A stretch of 60,674 nucleotides of DNA from Kaistia terrae (GCF_026344005.1 NZ_JAPKNH010000015.1:1-60674); one strand, 5' to 3'; numbered from the stretch's first letter, positions 47,342 to 56,475 are shown. Notes: generated from the letters alone by a model not told the origin. Program-made: numbers and translations.

Positions 47342-48372
47342 TGGCCGATTACAGCAAACAGCTTTTTGAAATGTTCTCCGCTCCGGGCGACGCTGTCCAG
47401 GAAAACCGGAACTACGCCGCCAAGATGCAGCAGATGGCGGAGGGCAACCGGCAGTACCAGGAATCCGCCGCCCGCCAGATGTTCAACGACCAGTACAACC
47501 GCGAACGCGACGTTGTGAAGGACAAGCAGTGGGCGGATGAGTTCGCCGCCAATCGCACCTATCGAGACTCGATGCTCGGCATCCAGCAGAGCAACGCAGA
47601 ACGGCTTGGGCGCCCGAACATCGAGACGTTCTACACGCCGGATGGCCAGGAGACGAAGGGTATCTATGACCCGGAATCTCCGACCGGCTTCCGCCCTGTT
47701 GGAGGTGCGAAGACCAACACGGCCGGCGTCCCTAACGGCTACCAGCAGGCGCCTGGCGGTGGCCTGACCTTCATTCCCGGCGGCCCTGCAGACCCCAGCG
47801 TCGTAAGCGGCTTGGCTGGCGCTCGGGGCGAAGGGCGGCCGGCAAGGCCGCTCCCTAACGCCTCCATCAAGGACCTTGGCGAGTACGGCCAAGCGGCCGA
47901 GGACATGGGCCGCATTACGGGCGGGTTCAAGGATGACTTCGGCGGCAAATCGGCCGGCTGGATTGGCGACTCCCAAAACCTGCTCGGGCGAAATGTCGGG
48001 GCCGGCTATGGGGACCAGGCGGCCTGGTGGCAGGACTACCAGAGCCGGAAGAACCTAGTCCGAAACAAGCTATTCGGCGCGGCCCTCACGGCTACCGAGA
48101 AGGGCGAGTTTGAGAAGGCCGATATCAATCCGGGCATGACGCCCGAGGCCATCCGCACGAACCTGGAGCGCCAGCGAAACGCGACCATCAACGCGGCCCG
48201 CAAGCTGGCTACGGCCTATGCGAAGCAGGGCTATCACCGGGACCTCATCGAGGCCGCCCTAGGGATGTCCCTCGACGACATCGGCGGCGGTCCCAGCAGC
48301 CCCCAACAGCAGACACCGAGCTACCAGCCTCAGGACATCGAAGCGGAAATGCGCCGCAGGGGGATCATGTAA
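47341..48372 (+). CDS. Internal virion (DNA-ejection) protein B-like
   Basis: 343 residues. Charged coiled-coil N-terminus (YNRERDVVKDKQWADEFAAN), a loop with FIPGGPADPSVVSGLAGARG, and a helical domain (RKNLVRNKLFGAALTATEKG, INPGMTPEAIRTNLERQRN) that occurs in ejection proteins of many podophages. Corresponds to the gene at 24225. Joined to the gene before by TGATG. Confidence 0.75.
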   Translation: MADYSKQLFEMFSAPGDAVQENRNYAAKMQQMAEGNRQYQESAARQMFNDQYNRERDVVKDKQWADEFAANRTYRDSMLGIQQSNAERLGRPNIETFYTPDGQETKGIYDPESPTGFRPVGGAKTNTAGVPNGYQQAPGGGLTFIPGGPADPSVVSGLAGARGEGRPARPLPNASIKDLGEYGQAAEDMGRITGGFKDDFGGKSAGWIGDSQNLLGRNVGAGYGDQAAWWQDYQSRKNLVRNKLFGAALTATEKGEFEKADINPGMTPEAIRTNLERQRNATINAARKLATAYAKQGYHRDLIEAALGMSLDDIGGGPSSPQQQTPSYQPQDIEAEMRRRGIM

Positions 48373-51300
48373 TGGATCTGCAATCGCTCTCCGACGACGA
48401 GCTTCGCGACCTCTATTCCCGCACCCAGGGCGGCGGCGGTGGCGGCGCGCCGGACACGTCTTGGGCTGACCATCTCCCGGTCGCCGGCAGCGGCAAGGAT
48501 CAGTCGCACCTCGAGCCGATGCAGGCCCGCCCGCTTGGCAGCCCCGGCAGCCAGGGTGTGATTCCGAATGCCGGCCCGCAGCAGCAATATCCCCCCAGCG
48601 TCGGGGCCGGCAGCACAGGCCGCGTGTCGGGCGTGTTCGACGACATCGCCGCCCAAACGCAGCGCCCCGAGCTGCAAGCCGGCCTAGAGGCAAAAGCCGG
48701 CGCGTCGTCGCTGCAGGACATGAGCGACGACGACCTGATTGCCCTGCACCAGCAGGCAAAGGGGCCGGGCGCCGGCATCACGCGAAACGTCGCCGCCGGC
48801 ATGAACAACGCGCTCTATGCCACGGCGGGCGCGCCCGTCGATGCGATGACCTGGGCGCTCAACAAGGGCGTGCAGGGCATCAACGCCGCGACCGGCGCGA
48901 ACCTCTCCGAGATTCAGAATCCCATCGGCGGCAGCCAGTCGATTGCCAATGCCTTCGGAACCATAGGCGTCGACGACCCGGCCAACGTCCAGGCCCACAC
49001 GACGGGGGAGCGGATCGCGCGCGGTGTCGGTGAGGGCATCGGCTACACAGTCGGACCGCAGGTGGCAGTCGGCGGCTTGGCCCGGGGCGGCGCTCTCGCA
49101 CCCGAAACAGCGGCTAAGGCCTATCAGTTGCTCGGCTGGCCGAACAGCACCGCGGCAGTTGCTGGGAATGCGGTGGCAGGCGGCGCTGCGGGCGGCGGCT
49201 CGGTGGCAGCTATGGAAGCCACCCCTGACCGTTACGACCCTCTCAGCGGCCTTGCTGGCGGCATGGCGGGGGGCGCGGTTGGCACAATGGCCTCCGGTCT
49301 CCCTAGGCTTGCCAATGAAGGTGTGCGTATCGCCGGGGATATGGTCGCACCAATGACACGTGGGGGCCGCGAACGGATTGCGGCCGATACCATCCGAAAC
49401 GCCTCGACAGACCGGCATGCAGTTGCAGAGGCGCTGTCCAACCCCGGCGAGATGGTGCCGGGCTCGCAGCCGACGACCTTCCAGCAAACCGGCGACATGG
49501 GCCTCGGCGCCCTTGAGCGGCGATATGCGACGCAGGACCCGGTAGCCTTCAATCAGCGCCGCGCCGACCAGAATTCGGCCCGGCTGGATTCCCTCGGCAC
49601 TATCCAGCCTGAAGGCAACCCGCAGGCCATCACCCAGGCTTTCCGCTTTCGCCTCGCCGATATCGACAGGCAGACCGATGCCGCGTTGAAGGCGGCCTTG
49701 CAGAATGCTCGTGGCAAGACCCAGGCGTTGGGCGGCAACGGCTCGGCAGAGACTTACGGCGACACCCTGCGCACCTTCCTGCGCGATGCGGAGACGACGG
49801 CGCGTGACAGCGAGAGGTCGCTCTGGAAGGCGGTGGACCCAGAGGGCAAGCTTGCCCTGCAGAGCGACAACGTCAAATCCACCGCCGCCGACATCCGGAA
49901 GGAAATGCCCGAAACGGCCAAGCCGATGGATGGTGAGGAAGCCGCCATCTTTAAGGTCGCGGGCGAGCTCAAGCCGGTCATCAGCTTCAATGCGATGTCA
50001 GCGCTCCGGGCCCGTGTCTCGACCTTGATGCGTCAGGAGATGATGACAAACGGCCAGACCCCGATTTATGCTCGGTTGTCGCGGCTGCGTGGCGCCGTCG
50101 AGCAGGATGTCGAAGGCGTCCTTGCTCAGAAGGCAGCGCAGGAAGCCGATGCCGTCGCCGCAGGGACGATGCGCGAAGAAGACACGATTGCGGCTATGCT
50201 TCGGCGCGATCAGGAGGCTTGGTATGATCGACAGGCCGCCGAGGCGGGAATGGGGCAAAGCGTTGGAGCGGTTGGTGGCAGAGATGCCCCTATCGGATCG
50301 CGCAGCGTTCCTTCAGCACGTCGAGGCGAAGTACCGGGCCGAGGGCAATTTCGAGATGCTGCGGGAGATCAAGGCGTACCGGGCGATGTCCCTCTCACCC
50401 CAAACTTTGACGACGCCGCCCGAGGCCGGCTGATCACTGCATCTACCGGTACGAAGCAGCGTGCCCGCGATTTCAACGACGGAGCGAATGGCTCCATTCT
50501 CCGACGCTCCGGCGGCGAAGGCCCGTACCGCCTCCAGAACGCGGCCGTCCCCGAGAAGCTGTTTTTCCCTGGCGGACGGTCGGCCGAGAACATCAAGCGC
50601 TTCCGCAAGGCGGTCGGCGACGATAGGGCCATGGGCCACCTGCAGGGATTTGCCGTCGCGCAGATGCGAAAGGCGGCCGAAACCCCTGATGGCATCATCG
50701 ACCCGAAGCGGCTAGAGGCTTGGAAGCGCCGGCACGGCGAAGCGCTGAAGGCGTTCCCCACCCTCGAAGCCAAGTTTGCCGATGTCGCCAAAGCTTCGCA
50801 GACGGCCATTGATGCCGGCGCCAGTCGCGCCGCACAGCTCGATGACTTCCAGAAGGGCGTCTTTGGCAAGCTGATTGGAGCCGAGCATCCCGACGACATC
50901 ACTCGCATGGTCGGAAGCGTATTCGGGCGCCAGGATGCCAGCGCCATGATGGGTCAGCTTGCCCGGACAGTCAGCGGCAACCCGGAAGCCATCCAGGGCC
51001 TGCGGAAATCGGTCGTGGACCACATGCTGGGCCGCTTGGTCTCGAACACCGAGGCGGCGACAAGTGGTCGGGCACTGCTGAAGTCGGACCAGTTCCAGTC
51101 CTTCATCAAACAGAACCGGGCGGCACTGAAGCGAATCTTCGGCGACCACGAGTTGGGACAGATGCAGGCAATTGCCGACGACCTGCAGCGTGCAAATCGG
51201 TCCATCACAGCAGTGAAGCTGCCCGGTGGGTCCAATACGCCCCAGGACATGCTCGCCGCGGCGAAGGGCGACAGCCGCAAGACCATCCTGTCGAAGCTGG

Positions 51301-51725
51301 CAGTCGCCGCTCTTGGATCGACAGCCGGCGGGCTCGGCGGCGGCGCTATCGCCATCCTCGGGGCGAACGCAGTCACGGCGGCGCGCAAGGCCGGGCTCAA
51401 CAGCATCGACGACTTGGTGCGGGATGCGCTCCTTCACCCGGATCGGGCCGCGCTGCTGTTGTCCACGCGACCGTTCGAACCCGGCACCGGTCCGGCCGTC
51501 GCGCTGATGAAGCGCTACAACCAGGCCAGCATCACGGGCGCAGCAACGACACACGGCGATGGCCCTGGCGGGGCGGACCGGAATGATCCGCTGCAGGTCA
51601 CGGTGACCCAGCCGGCCAATTGGCCAACTGCCCAGCCTGCCAATCGATACGAAGGGTCCGGGGGCATCATAGACGAGCTATCCGGCGGCACGGACTACGC
51701 TAAGGCATTGGGGCTCGACCGATGA
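48372..51725 (+). CDS. Large internal virion (DNA-ejection) protein
   Basis: 1117 residues. Two SDDEL/SDDDL repeats (LSDDELRDLYSRTQ, MSDDDLIALHQQAK), Gly-zipper regions (about 270-320 and 970-1000), and a long helical body with VPLTPNFDDAARGRL and VPEKLFFPGGRSAENIKRFR, known blocks of large ejection proteins. The end NDPLQVTVTQPANW resembles that of the 947-residue protein. A Gly/Arg linker (620-675) overlaps an internal out-of-frame gene. Confidence 0.8.
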   Translation: MDLQSLSDDELRDLYSRTQGGGGGGAPDTSWADHLPVAGSGKDQSHLEPMQARPLGSPGSQGVIPNAGPQQQYPPSVGAGSTGRVSGVFDDIAAQTQRPELQAGLEAKAGASSLQDMSDDDLIALHQQAKGPGAGITRNVAAGMNNALYATAGAPVDAMTWALNKGVQGINAATGANLSEIQNPIGGSQSIANAFGTIGVDDPANVQAHTTGERIARGVGEGIGYTVGPQVAVGGLARGGALAPETAAKAYQLLGWPNSTAAVAGNAVAGGAAGGGSVAAMEATPDRYDPLSGLAGGMAGGAVGTMASGLPRLANEGVRIAGDMVAPMTRGGRERIAADTIRNASTDRHAVAEALSNPGEMVPGSQPTTFQQTGDMGLGALERRYATQDPVAFNQRRADQNSARLDSLGTIQPEGNPQAITQAFRFRLADIDRQTDAALKAALQNARGKTQALGGNGSAETYGDTLRTFLRDAETTARDSERSLWKAVDPEGKLALQSDNVKSTAADIRKEMPETAKPMDGEEAAIFKVAGELKPVISFNAMSALRARVSTLMRQEMMTNGQTPIYARLSRLRGAVEQDVEGVLAQKAAQEADAVAAGTMREEDTIAAMLRRDQEAWYDRQAAEAGMGQSVGAVGGRDAPIGSRSVPSARRGEVPGRGQFRDAAGDQGVPGDVPLTPNFDDAARGRLITASTGTKQRARDFNDGANGSILRRSGGEGPYRLQNAAVPEKLFFPGGRSAENIKRFRKAVGDDRAMGHLQGFAVAQMRKAAETPDGIIDPKRLEAWKRRHGEALKAFPTLEAKFADVAKASQTAIDAGASRAAQLDDFQKGVFGKLIGAEHPDDITRMVGSVFGRQDASAMMGQLARTVSGNPEAIQGLRKSVVDHMLGRLVSNTEAATSGRALLKSDQFQSFIKQNRAALKRIFGDHELGQMQAIADDLQRANRSITAVKLPGGSNTPQDMLAAAKGDSRKTILSKLAVAALGSTAGGLGGGAIAILGANAVTAARKAGLNSIDDLVRDALLHPDRAALLLSTRPFEPGTGPAVALMKRYNQASITGAATTHGDGPGGADRNDPLQVTVTQPANWPTAQPANRYEGSGGIIDELSGGTDYAKALGLDR
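50224..50433 (+). CDS. Embedded out-of-frame protein (69 aa)
   Basis: Within the 1117-residue gene, AGGAGG (50212-50217) lies six bases before ATG 50224. The frame reads MIDRPPRREWGKALERLVAE, continues DRAAFLQHVEAKYRAEGNF and ends after 69 codons. Its third positions are mostly G or C, whereas those of the host frame over the same stretch are mixed, and the host frame there is a low-complexity linker. An extra helical protein made inside the ejection gene is likely; function unknown. Confidence 0.55.
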   Translation: MIDRPPRREWGKALERLVAEMPLSDRAAFLQHVEAKYRAEGNFEMLREIKAYRAMSLSPQTLTTPPEAG

Positions 51726-52351
51726 GCACCGCGCGCGTCACTTCCCAGCCAAGGATCCCCCCCGAGTCGGAAGAGCCGGACGACCTGTTCGTCCTCGCCT
51801 ATGACGAGGCCATAGCCGCAGTCGATGAGTTCGACGCGGCATCGGCGGCTCTAGACCGACTGTTGCAGAGCGTCCCCGCCGATGCCCGGCGAGCACCCCG
51901 CGCTCTAATCGGCATTACCACAGAGGACGGGCGGCCCGTCGCCGCCTACGCCCACACCCATGAGGAAATCGACGAGGCGACCGAGGCCATGCGCCAGGGT
52001 AGCGATGGCGGCGCAGAGATAGACATGTACGTCATCGACGTGTTCGCCGCGGCAGTGCATGAAGCCCTGAGGCAAGACAGCGAGCGCATACAGACGGCGC
52101 ACGCTGTCGCCGGATTGGTGGAGGCTCGGCGCCGTTACAACGCAGCTTCTGCCGAAGCTCAGGCAACCCGCGCAAGGCTGGCCACCATCGTGCCCATCAG
52201 TCCGGAAGGCATCGTTTGGTTGTCGAAATTCCTGCACTCCGAAGCAAATTTTGGCGGCGACATCGAGACGATAGCCAAGGCCGCGCGCAACTTGGTCACG
52301 GCAACAGGTCGGCTGGTGTTCAACCGGGATCTGCACCCGACGCTGCATTGA
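51722..52351 (+). CDS. Hypothetical protein of the ejection operon (209 aa)
   Basis: ATG overlaps the preceding stop (ATGA). All-helical protein (DEAIAAVDEFDAASAALDRL, IDEATEAMRQGSDGG, VFAAAVHEALRQDSER). No domain recognised. Similar proteins are frequent in rhizobial chromosomes and prophages, with no known function. Confidence 0.6.
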   Translation: MSTARVTSQPRIPPESEEPDDLFVLAYDEAIAAVDEFDAASAALDRLLQSVPADARRAPRALIGITTEDGRPVAAYAHTHEEIDEATEAMRQGSDGGAEIDMYVIDVFAAAVHEALRQDSERIQTAHAVAGLVEARRRYNAASAEAQATRARLATIVPISPEGIVWLSKFLHSEANFGGDIETIAKAARNLVTATGRLVFNRDLHPTLH

Positions 52352-52359
52352 GGAGCATC

Positions 52360-53007
52360 ATGCCCAAGCCAACGAAATCCAAGGTCGTGCCCCTGCGTCC
52401 GACAGACCCCGTACCTGTATCCTCACGGCCCGAGCCAGGGCAGCGGACGCAGAAGGCGATACAGAAGGCTGCGGAGCGGCAGATAGACCGAACCCAACCG
52501 ATCAAAGTGACCATGGAGTTCCAGCCGGACGGGCCGCCTATTATCGGTTGCCCGCATAACGACGCGGATGGCTTCATGGTCCATCTGCGCGAGACGTTCG
52601 GCGGTAGCTCCAACGATTTCGCGTGGCGTCAATTGGGACTCATCAGGACTGCCGGCAACGCGACCGATACCGAAGAGTTGAACGCGGCGCTGGCCTTCGT
52701 CGGGGGGCTCCAGCCCAACGACGAGATTGAGGCGGCCCTGGCGGTACAGATGCTCGGGACGCATGAGGCCTCTGTGCGCCTCCTGGGCACGGCCATGAAG
52801 TCCGGTCACATCGACAGCATCGAGCGCTATGTGAATATGGCGACCAAGATGCACCGGACATTCGCGGCCCAGGTCGAGGCGATGAAGCGCTATCGATCCA
52901 ACGGCGTGCAGACGATCCGCGTCCAACATCAGACTGTGACCGTAGAGAGCGGCGGTCAGGCCATTGTTGGCGATGTCCATACCGGGGGAGTCGGGAGGGG
53001 GGCATGA
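52360..53007 (+). CDS. Conserved rhizobial phage-associated protein (215 aa)
   Basis: Start ATG 52360 with GAGGAG at 52350. N-terminal Pro/Arg-rich tail, a helical core (IEAALAVQMLGTHEASVRLL, HIDSIERYVNMATKMHRTF) and a C-terminus with FAAQVEAMKRYRSNG, VQHQTVTVESGGQAIVG. This QVEA..RYR.NG end pairs in many rhizobia with an HGG-type gene, as here. Confidence 0.65.
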   Translation: MPKPTKSKVVPLRPTDPVPVSSRPEPGQRTQKAIQKAAERQIDRTQPIKVTMEFQPDGPPIIGCPHNDADGFMVHLRETFGGSSNDFAWRQLGLIRTAGNATDTEELNAALAFVGGLQPNDEIEAALAVQMLGTHEASVRLLGTAMKSGHIDSIERYVNMATKMHRTFAAQVEAMKRYRSNGVQTIRVQHQTVTVESGGQAIVGDVHTGGVGRGA

Positions 53008-53279
53008 AGGAAGTCGGAACCAACCCCATAGACCGTCTGGCAGCTGCCCGGATTGCACCCCGTTGCACCGCTAAGGCGAAATCAACCGGCCTACGGTGCG
53101 AGGCGCCTGCGGTGCGCGAGCGGCGGGTTTGCCGCTGCCACGGCGCACGCGGAGGGGCGCCTAAGGGTGCGGGCAACGGCGCGTTCCGTCACGGGCTCTA
53201 CAGCGGCGAGGCTATCGAGGCTCGAAGAGAAGTGCGGGCGCTGTTCATCGCCGCGCGGGAGATGTTGGCACACCTCTAG
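53004..53279 (+). CDS. HGG-motif glycine-rich protein
   Basis: 91 residues. RCTAKAKSTGLRCEAPAVRE, CRCHGARGGAPKGAGNGAF and RHGLYSGEAIEARRE follow the HGG...GNRNALKHG.Y pattern of small proteins linked to phage terminases. Cys/His residues suggest a zinc site. Overlaps the preceding stop by ATGA. In this operon the HGG motif reads HGA-RGG, slightly degenerate. Confidence 0.7.
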   Translation: MKEVGTNPIDRLAAARIAPRCTAKAKSTGLRCEAPAVRERRVCRCHGARGGAPKGAGNGAFRHGLYSGEAIEARREVRALFIAAREMLAHL

Positions 53280-53280
53280 C

Positions 53281-53345
53281 CCACTGGGCCGATGTTTCGG
53301 CCGGGTGGCAACTACACACCCGCCGGCTGTTTTGGCAACCGGCGG
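53281..53345 (+). terminator. Two GC hairpins after the operon
   Basis: GGCCGA/TCGGCC (53287-53302) and CCGCCGG/CCGGCGG (53320-53345) follow the last gene. Neither has a good T-run, so they are weak or processing-type terminators. Confidence 0.4.
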
Positions 53346-53505
53346 GCGGGTGCCGTCAGGAGGGGCCGGGGGGGCTTGTACCTGACGGTCACGCGCTAAT
53401 GGCGCATTGTATTGGCGTTGCGTCAAGCTAGGCCGCGGCGTGGATTCTGCCGGTGGGCATGTCGGCGTCTCGCACCATCAGCGCGGCTGAGGGCGCTCTC
53501 TCTCC

Positions 53506-53889
53506 TCAGTCCGGCTTGTTAGCCTTTTCGGCCGCCAATGCGAGCCGTTGGGCCTTAAGACGTTCGGTCCGAGCTGTGCTAGAGGAGGCCTCACGCTCCA
53601 CTATCTCCCGTGCCGCGGCATCGGTCTCGGCAGCCTTGATTTCCTTCCACTCCGATATCGTGATGCCATCAGGACGGTCGGGCATCAGCCGACGCCCTTT
53701 GAGGACAGAAGATTGTGCAGGCTCGGAACAGCCGGCAATTGCCCCGCCTGGGGACGATGTCAGCTCGGACGATTCTGGTGCGAGGGTCTTTGCAATTTCG
53801 ACCATCTTCTTTCGCTGATCATCATCCAGGGCAAGCTCGGCTATTGCCTCGATTTCATCCGCAAGATTTCGACGGATAGTGTTCGGCAT
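53506..53889 (-). CDS. Hypothetical protein (127 aa)
   Basis: Start at ATG 53889, with AGGAG eight bases before it. N-terminal helical part (NLADEIEAIAELALDDDQRK, MVEIAKTLA), a variable middle and a charged C-terminal coiled coil with TERLKAQRLALAAEKANK. Reminiscent of small phage or plasmid accessory proteins. Function unknown. Confidence 0.5.
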   Translation of the reverse strand: MPNTIRRNLADEIEAIAELALDDDQRKKMVEIAKTLAPESSELTSSPGGAIAGCSEPAQSSVLKGRRLMPDRPDGITISEWKEIKAAETDAAAREIVEREASSSTARTERLKAQRLALAAEKANKPD

Positions 53890-54022
53890 GGGCGGCACTC
53901 CTCAGCCATGCAGGCGAGAGTGCTATTCGCTCCCAGCCATCGGCGCCTGGGGCAATCCCCGATGATGAGCGAATATAGTGCATCCGGCGTCAGCGACGAG
54001 GTCATTGGGAGCAGTCCCCGGC

Positions 54023-54286
54023 CTACTCAACAAACAGATCCGACCTCACGCCGAGGACGGCGGCGAGTTTGAGCTGCGCCTCGGGCGATAGTTCCCGGCC
54101 GCCCTCCGCCCCGTGAATTATCGCCGTGCTGACTCCTGATCGTTCCGACAACTGTTCAACGCTGAGCCGCTTCCAGAGGCGAACAGCCTCAAGCGGCGAC
54201 AGCCCATCCGCGATTGCTGCCAGCACTTCCTCGGGCAGATCCTCGTCGGCATTAGGTCCGAATTCTTGGGTAAGCTCGTTGAGCAT
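54023..54286 (-). CDS. XRE-type HTH regulator (antitoxin-like)
   Basis: 87 residues from ATG 54286, behind GGAGGAC. N-terminal acidic part (LTQEFGPNADEDLPEEVLAA) and a C-terminal HTH (LSVEQLSERSGVSTAIIHGA, PEAQLKLAAVLGVRSDLF). The layout resembles HigA-type antitoxins, but no toxin gene lies next to it. It could regulate a nearby small gene. Confidence 0.65.
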   Translation of the reverse strand: MLNELTQEFGPNADEDLPEEVLAAIADGLSPLEAVRLWKRLSVEQLSERSGVSTAIIHGAEGGRELSPEAQLKLAAVLGVRSDLFVE

Positions 54287-54474
54287 GACATGTGTCCTCC
54301 ACGGCGCAAACGCAGATGTCTCGAAAGCGATCCACCAGGGGCAATGCACGCGCGCAGACAGGGAGGCCGGTGCTGATAATACAGCGCGGAAACAGCGTCA
54401 CGGCCCCTGATAAAACAGGCCGGAAACAGGAGCGCTCTGCCGGTAAAGTAGTGGGATCTATTGGCGTCGCCGGA

Positions 54475-54618
54475 TTAGGCCGCCAGCTTGCCGAGAACGA
54501 CATTCATCTTCTGCAGGACAAGCGCAGACCGGCGGAGCGCAATTGCCCCTTCCGACAGCAGGGCTTGAGCGTTCAAGGGCTGGAGTCTGTCGGGATGCGG
54601 ATGCGGGGTCGTTTTCAT
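54475..54618 (-). CDS. Small hypothetical protein (47 aa)
   Basis: ATG 54618 to TAA 54475: MKTTPHPHPDRLQPLNAQAL followed by a helix (EGAIALRRSALVLQKMNVVL). Composition is protein-like and third positions are GC-rich. A ribosome site is not obvious. Function unknown. Confidence 0.4.
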   Translation of the reverse strand: MKTTPHPHPDRLQPLNAQALLSEGAIALRRSALVLQKMNVVLGKLAA

Positions 54619-54742
54619 GATGGGCCATGCAGTGGACTATTTGCCGGAGCTTGTCCATCACCAGCCCGGTGAACAGTCCGTCGCGGCAATCTTCACCACC
54701 TGGCGTCGCCACATTATGCCGGCGACCCGGGCAGCAAACCGC

Positions 54743-54798
54743 ACAATCCGCACACCTAAAAAAGGGCGGATAAGCAGACAATCCGGACACCTAAAAAG
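54743..54798. repeat. Two 21-base direct repeats
   Basis: ACAATCCG(C/G)ACACCTAAAAA occurs at 54743 and 54778, 35 bases apart. Multiple short repeats of this kind are found at the ends of some insertion sequences (for example IS21-like), so this may be an IS end left after deletion; no transposase gene is present. Confidence 0.4.
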
Positions 54799-54992
54799 AG
54801 CCGTCACTAGCGCCCGCGAACTAGCACATAACAGACGGGTAGCGGGATAGGCTCCTCGACCACCTGACCACCGCTGCGCGTCGTCGGCCTTGATGAACAG
54901 AGTTATTGCGCTGATGTCATGGAGCTGCTGAAATGCTGGCTGGCACGGCAACCAAGAGCATCTGAGCCAGATTTGAGCTTTCGGCGCGGGCG

Positions 54993-55625
54993 ATGATCGA
55001 AGGCAAGTATCATCTTCGGCCGCTCGCGGGTCGCGACATCGATGCGCTCTACGCAATCTCGCTGGCGACCGGCCTGTCCGGCGGCGACGCATCGGCGCTC
55101 TATGACGATCCGACCTTGATGGGTGCAATCTACTCCGTTCCCTATGCCGTTCTTAGCCCCGAAACGGCGTTCGTTGCTGAGGACCGGTCGGGCGTCGCGG
55201 GCTATGTCATCGGGGCGCTCGATACGTTGGCCTTCGAGGCGCAATTGGAGGCGACCTGGTGGCCGCGCTTGCGGGGAAATTATGCCGAGCCGCCGCGGGC
55301 GACACAGACGCTCTGGACGGCCGATGAGCGGCGAATCGCGCAGATTTACCATCCGCGTCGCACGCCATTGACGGTTGCCGAAGCCTTCCCCTCGCATGTC
55401 CACATCAACCTGTTGCCCCGGGCCCAGAGGCAGGGCATCGGCACGGCGCTGTTGTCGATCTGGTTCGAACGCGTGCGCACGCTCGGCGCGAGCGGCATTC
55501 ATGCCGGCGTGAACCCCGGCAATTCCGGAGCTCTGGCCTTCTGGCAGGCGCGGGGCATGACATGCCTGCCGCCCATCTCCGAGACCACTGTCTGGCTGGG
55601 CGGGGCCATCGAGTATCTCGGGTAG
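54993..55625 (+). CDS. GNAT-family N-acetyltransferase
   Basis: 210 residues. GNAT fold: LRPLAGRDIDALYAISLATG at the start, AGYVIGALDTLAFEAQLEAT in the centre, VHINLLPRAQRQGIGTALLS with the R-x-x-G-x-G/A acetyl-CoA loop, and GVNPGNSGALAFWQARGM at the end. It resembles the acetyltransferases associated with O-GlcNAc-like hydrolases. Substrate unknown. Confidence 0.88.
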   Translation: MIEGKYHLRPLAGRDIDALYAISLATGLSGGDASALYDDPTLMGAIYSVPYAVLSPETAFVAEDRSGVAGYVIGALDTLAFEAQLEATWWPRLRGNYAEPPRATQTLWTADERRIAQIYHPRRTPLTVAEAFPSHVHINLLPRAQRQGIGTALLSIWFERVRTLGASGIHAGVNPGNSGALAFWQARGMTCLPPISETTVWLGGAIEYLG

Positions 55626-55941
55626 AGCATCGCCTTCTTCCAGACGCTCGGCTCGTTCCGCCTGAATCTCCTCCGTTGCATCGGGCTCGTGACGGGAGGA
55701 GCCGCCCAATTCCTTTCTGCAACTCAATGGCGGCGTCTGTTGGCGCCCGGCAAGCAGAGCAATGAAAGTAGAAAGTCCGCCATCTCGGGGGATGATGGCG
55801 GACTTTGTGACATGCCGCGTGCGGGATAAGCGCTCTGCCGCCGTTTCGTTGGCCAGGTCAAGAAACCGGAAAAATCGACCTGTTGCGGAACCTTTCGGAG
55901 AAAGCCTTGATGTCGGCGAGAAAGGTATGGCGTTGAATGTC
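55626..55941. other. Gap without a supported gene
   Basis: No frame in these 316 bases has both a good start and protein-like composition. A rightward frame beginning MKVESPPSRG (55762) runs over the lipocalin gene and is not credible. Confidence 0.4.
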
Positions 55942-56475
55942 TCAGTGTTGGGTCCAACGCAGCATGCCTACGTTATATCCGAGCGACTGAACCTTAGCTT
56001 TCAGCATCTTGCGAATTTGCTCGGACGGCTTAGCGGTGCGTGTCAGGATCCACAAGTATCGGCCGGACGGCTCACCGACAATTGACCATGCATAGTCGGG
56101 ACCATGATCGAGCACCCAGTATTCGCCGTAGAATGGCCCGAAGAAGGATACCTTCAGCTTCGTATTTCCGCTCTCTGGCACCACCTTGGCGCGGCCTTCT
56201 GCGACCTTCTTCTTTCCATCCACACCGCCTTCACGGCAGGTGTTCACCACCCTGACCATGCCGTCATCTCGCAAACTATAGTCCGCTGTAACCGCTTCAC
56301 AGTTTCGCTCGAAGCGGTTTTCGTATCGGCCAAGCTCGAACCATCGGCCGAGATAGCGTTCAAGCTCAACGCTTTTGGCCGGCTCTGGAACAGACGCGTT
56401 TCCTACGGGACCAGCTGGAATGCATGCAGCTAGCAGGCTGGCGGCGAGAAGCGGGAGGATAGTTTTGATGGTCAT
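55942..56475 (-). CDS. blc: Bacterial lipocalin (Blc)
   Basis: 177 residues. Lipoprotein signal with LLAACIPAG lipobox; lipocalin motif 1 LERYLGRWFELGRYENRFER (G-x-W), then NCEAVTADYSLRDDGMVRVV, PFYGEYWVLDHGPDYAWSIV and LWILTRTAKPSEQI with the conserved R. An outer-membrane lipocalin that binds lipids, often part of envelope stress response. Confidence 0.93.
   Translation of the reverse strand: MTIKTILPLLAASLLAACIPAGPVGNASVPEPAKSVELERYLGRWFELGRYENRFERNCEAVTADYSLRDDGMVRVVNTCREGGVDGKKKVAEGRAKVVPESGNTKLKVSFFGPFYGEYWVLDHGPDYAWSIVGEPSGRYLWILTRTAKPSEQIRKMLKAKVQSLGYNVGMLRWTQH

Larger units (their letters stand above)
46358..53279 (+). mobile_element. Phage-derived ejection-protein operon
   Basis: Seven rightward genes, most with overlapping stop/start codons: a small RHH-like gene, three internal-virion (ejection) proteins, a 209-residue protein and a pair (215 and 91 residues) typical for rhizobial prophages. 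No head, portal, terminase, lysis or integrase genes. Promoter-like signals and phased repeats precede it, and it is framed by host-type genes. It is either a prophage remnant or a domesticated module. Confidence 0.6.

Noticed and set aside
54292-54672. Rightward 126-codon frame
   Set aside because: Poor codon third positions and no ribosome site; a short leftward gene (54475-54618) explains part of the stretch better.
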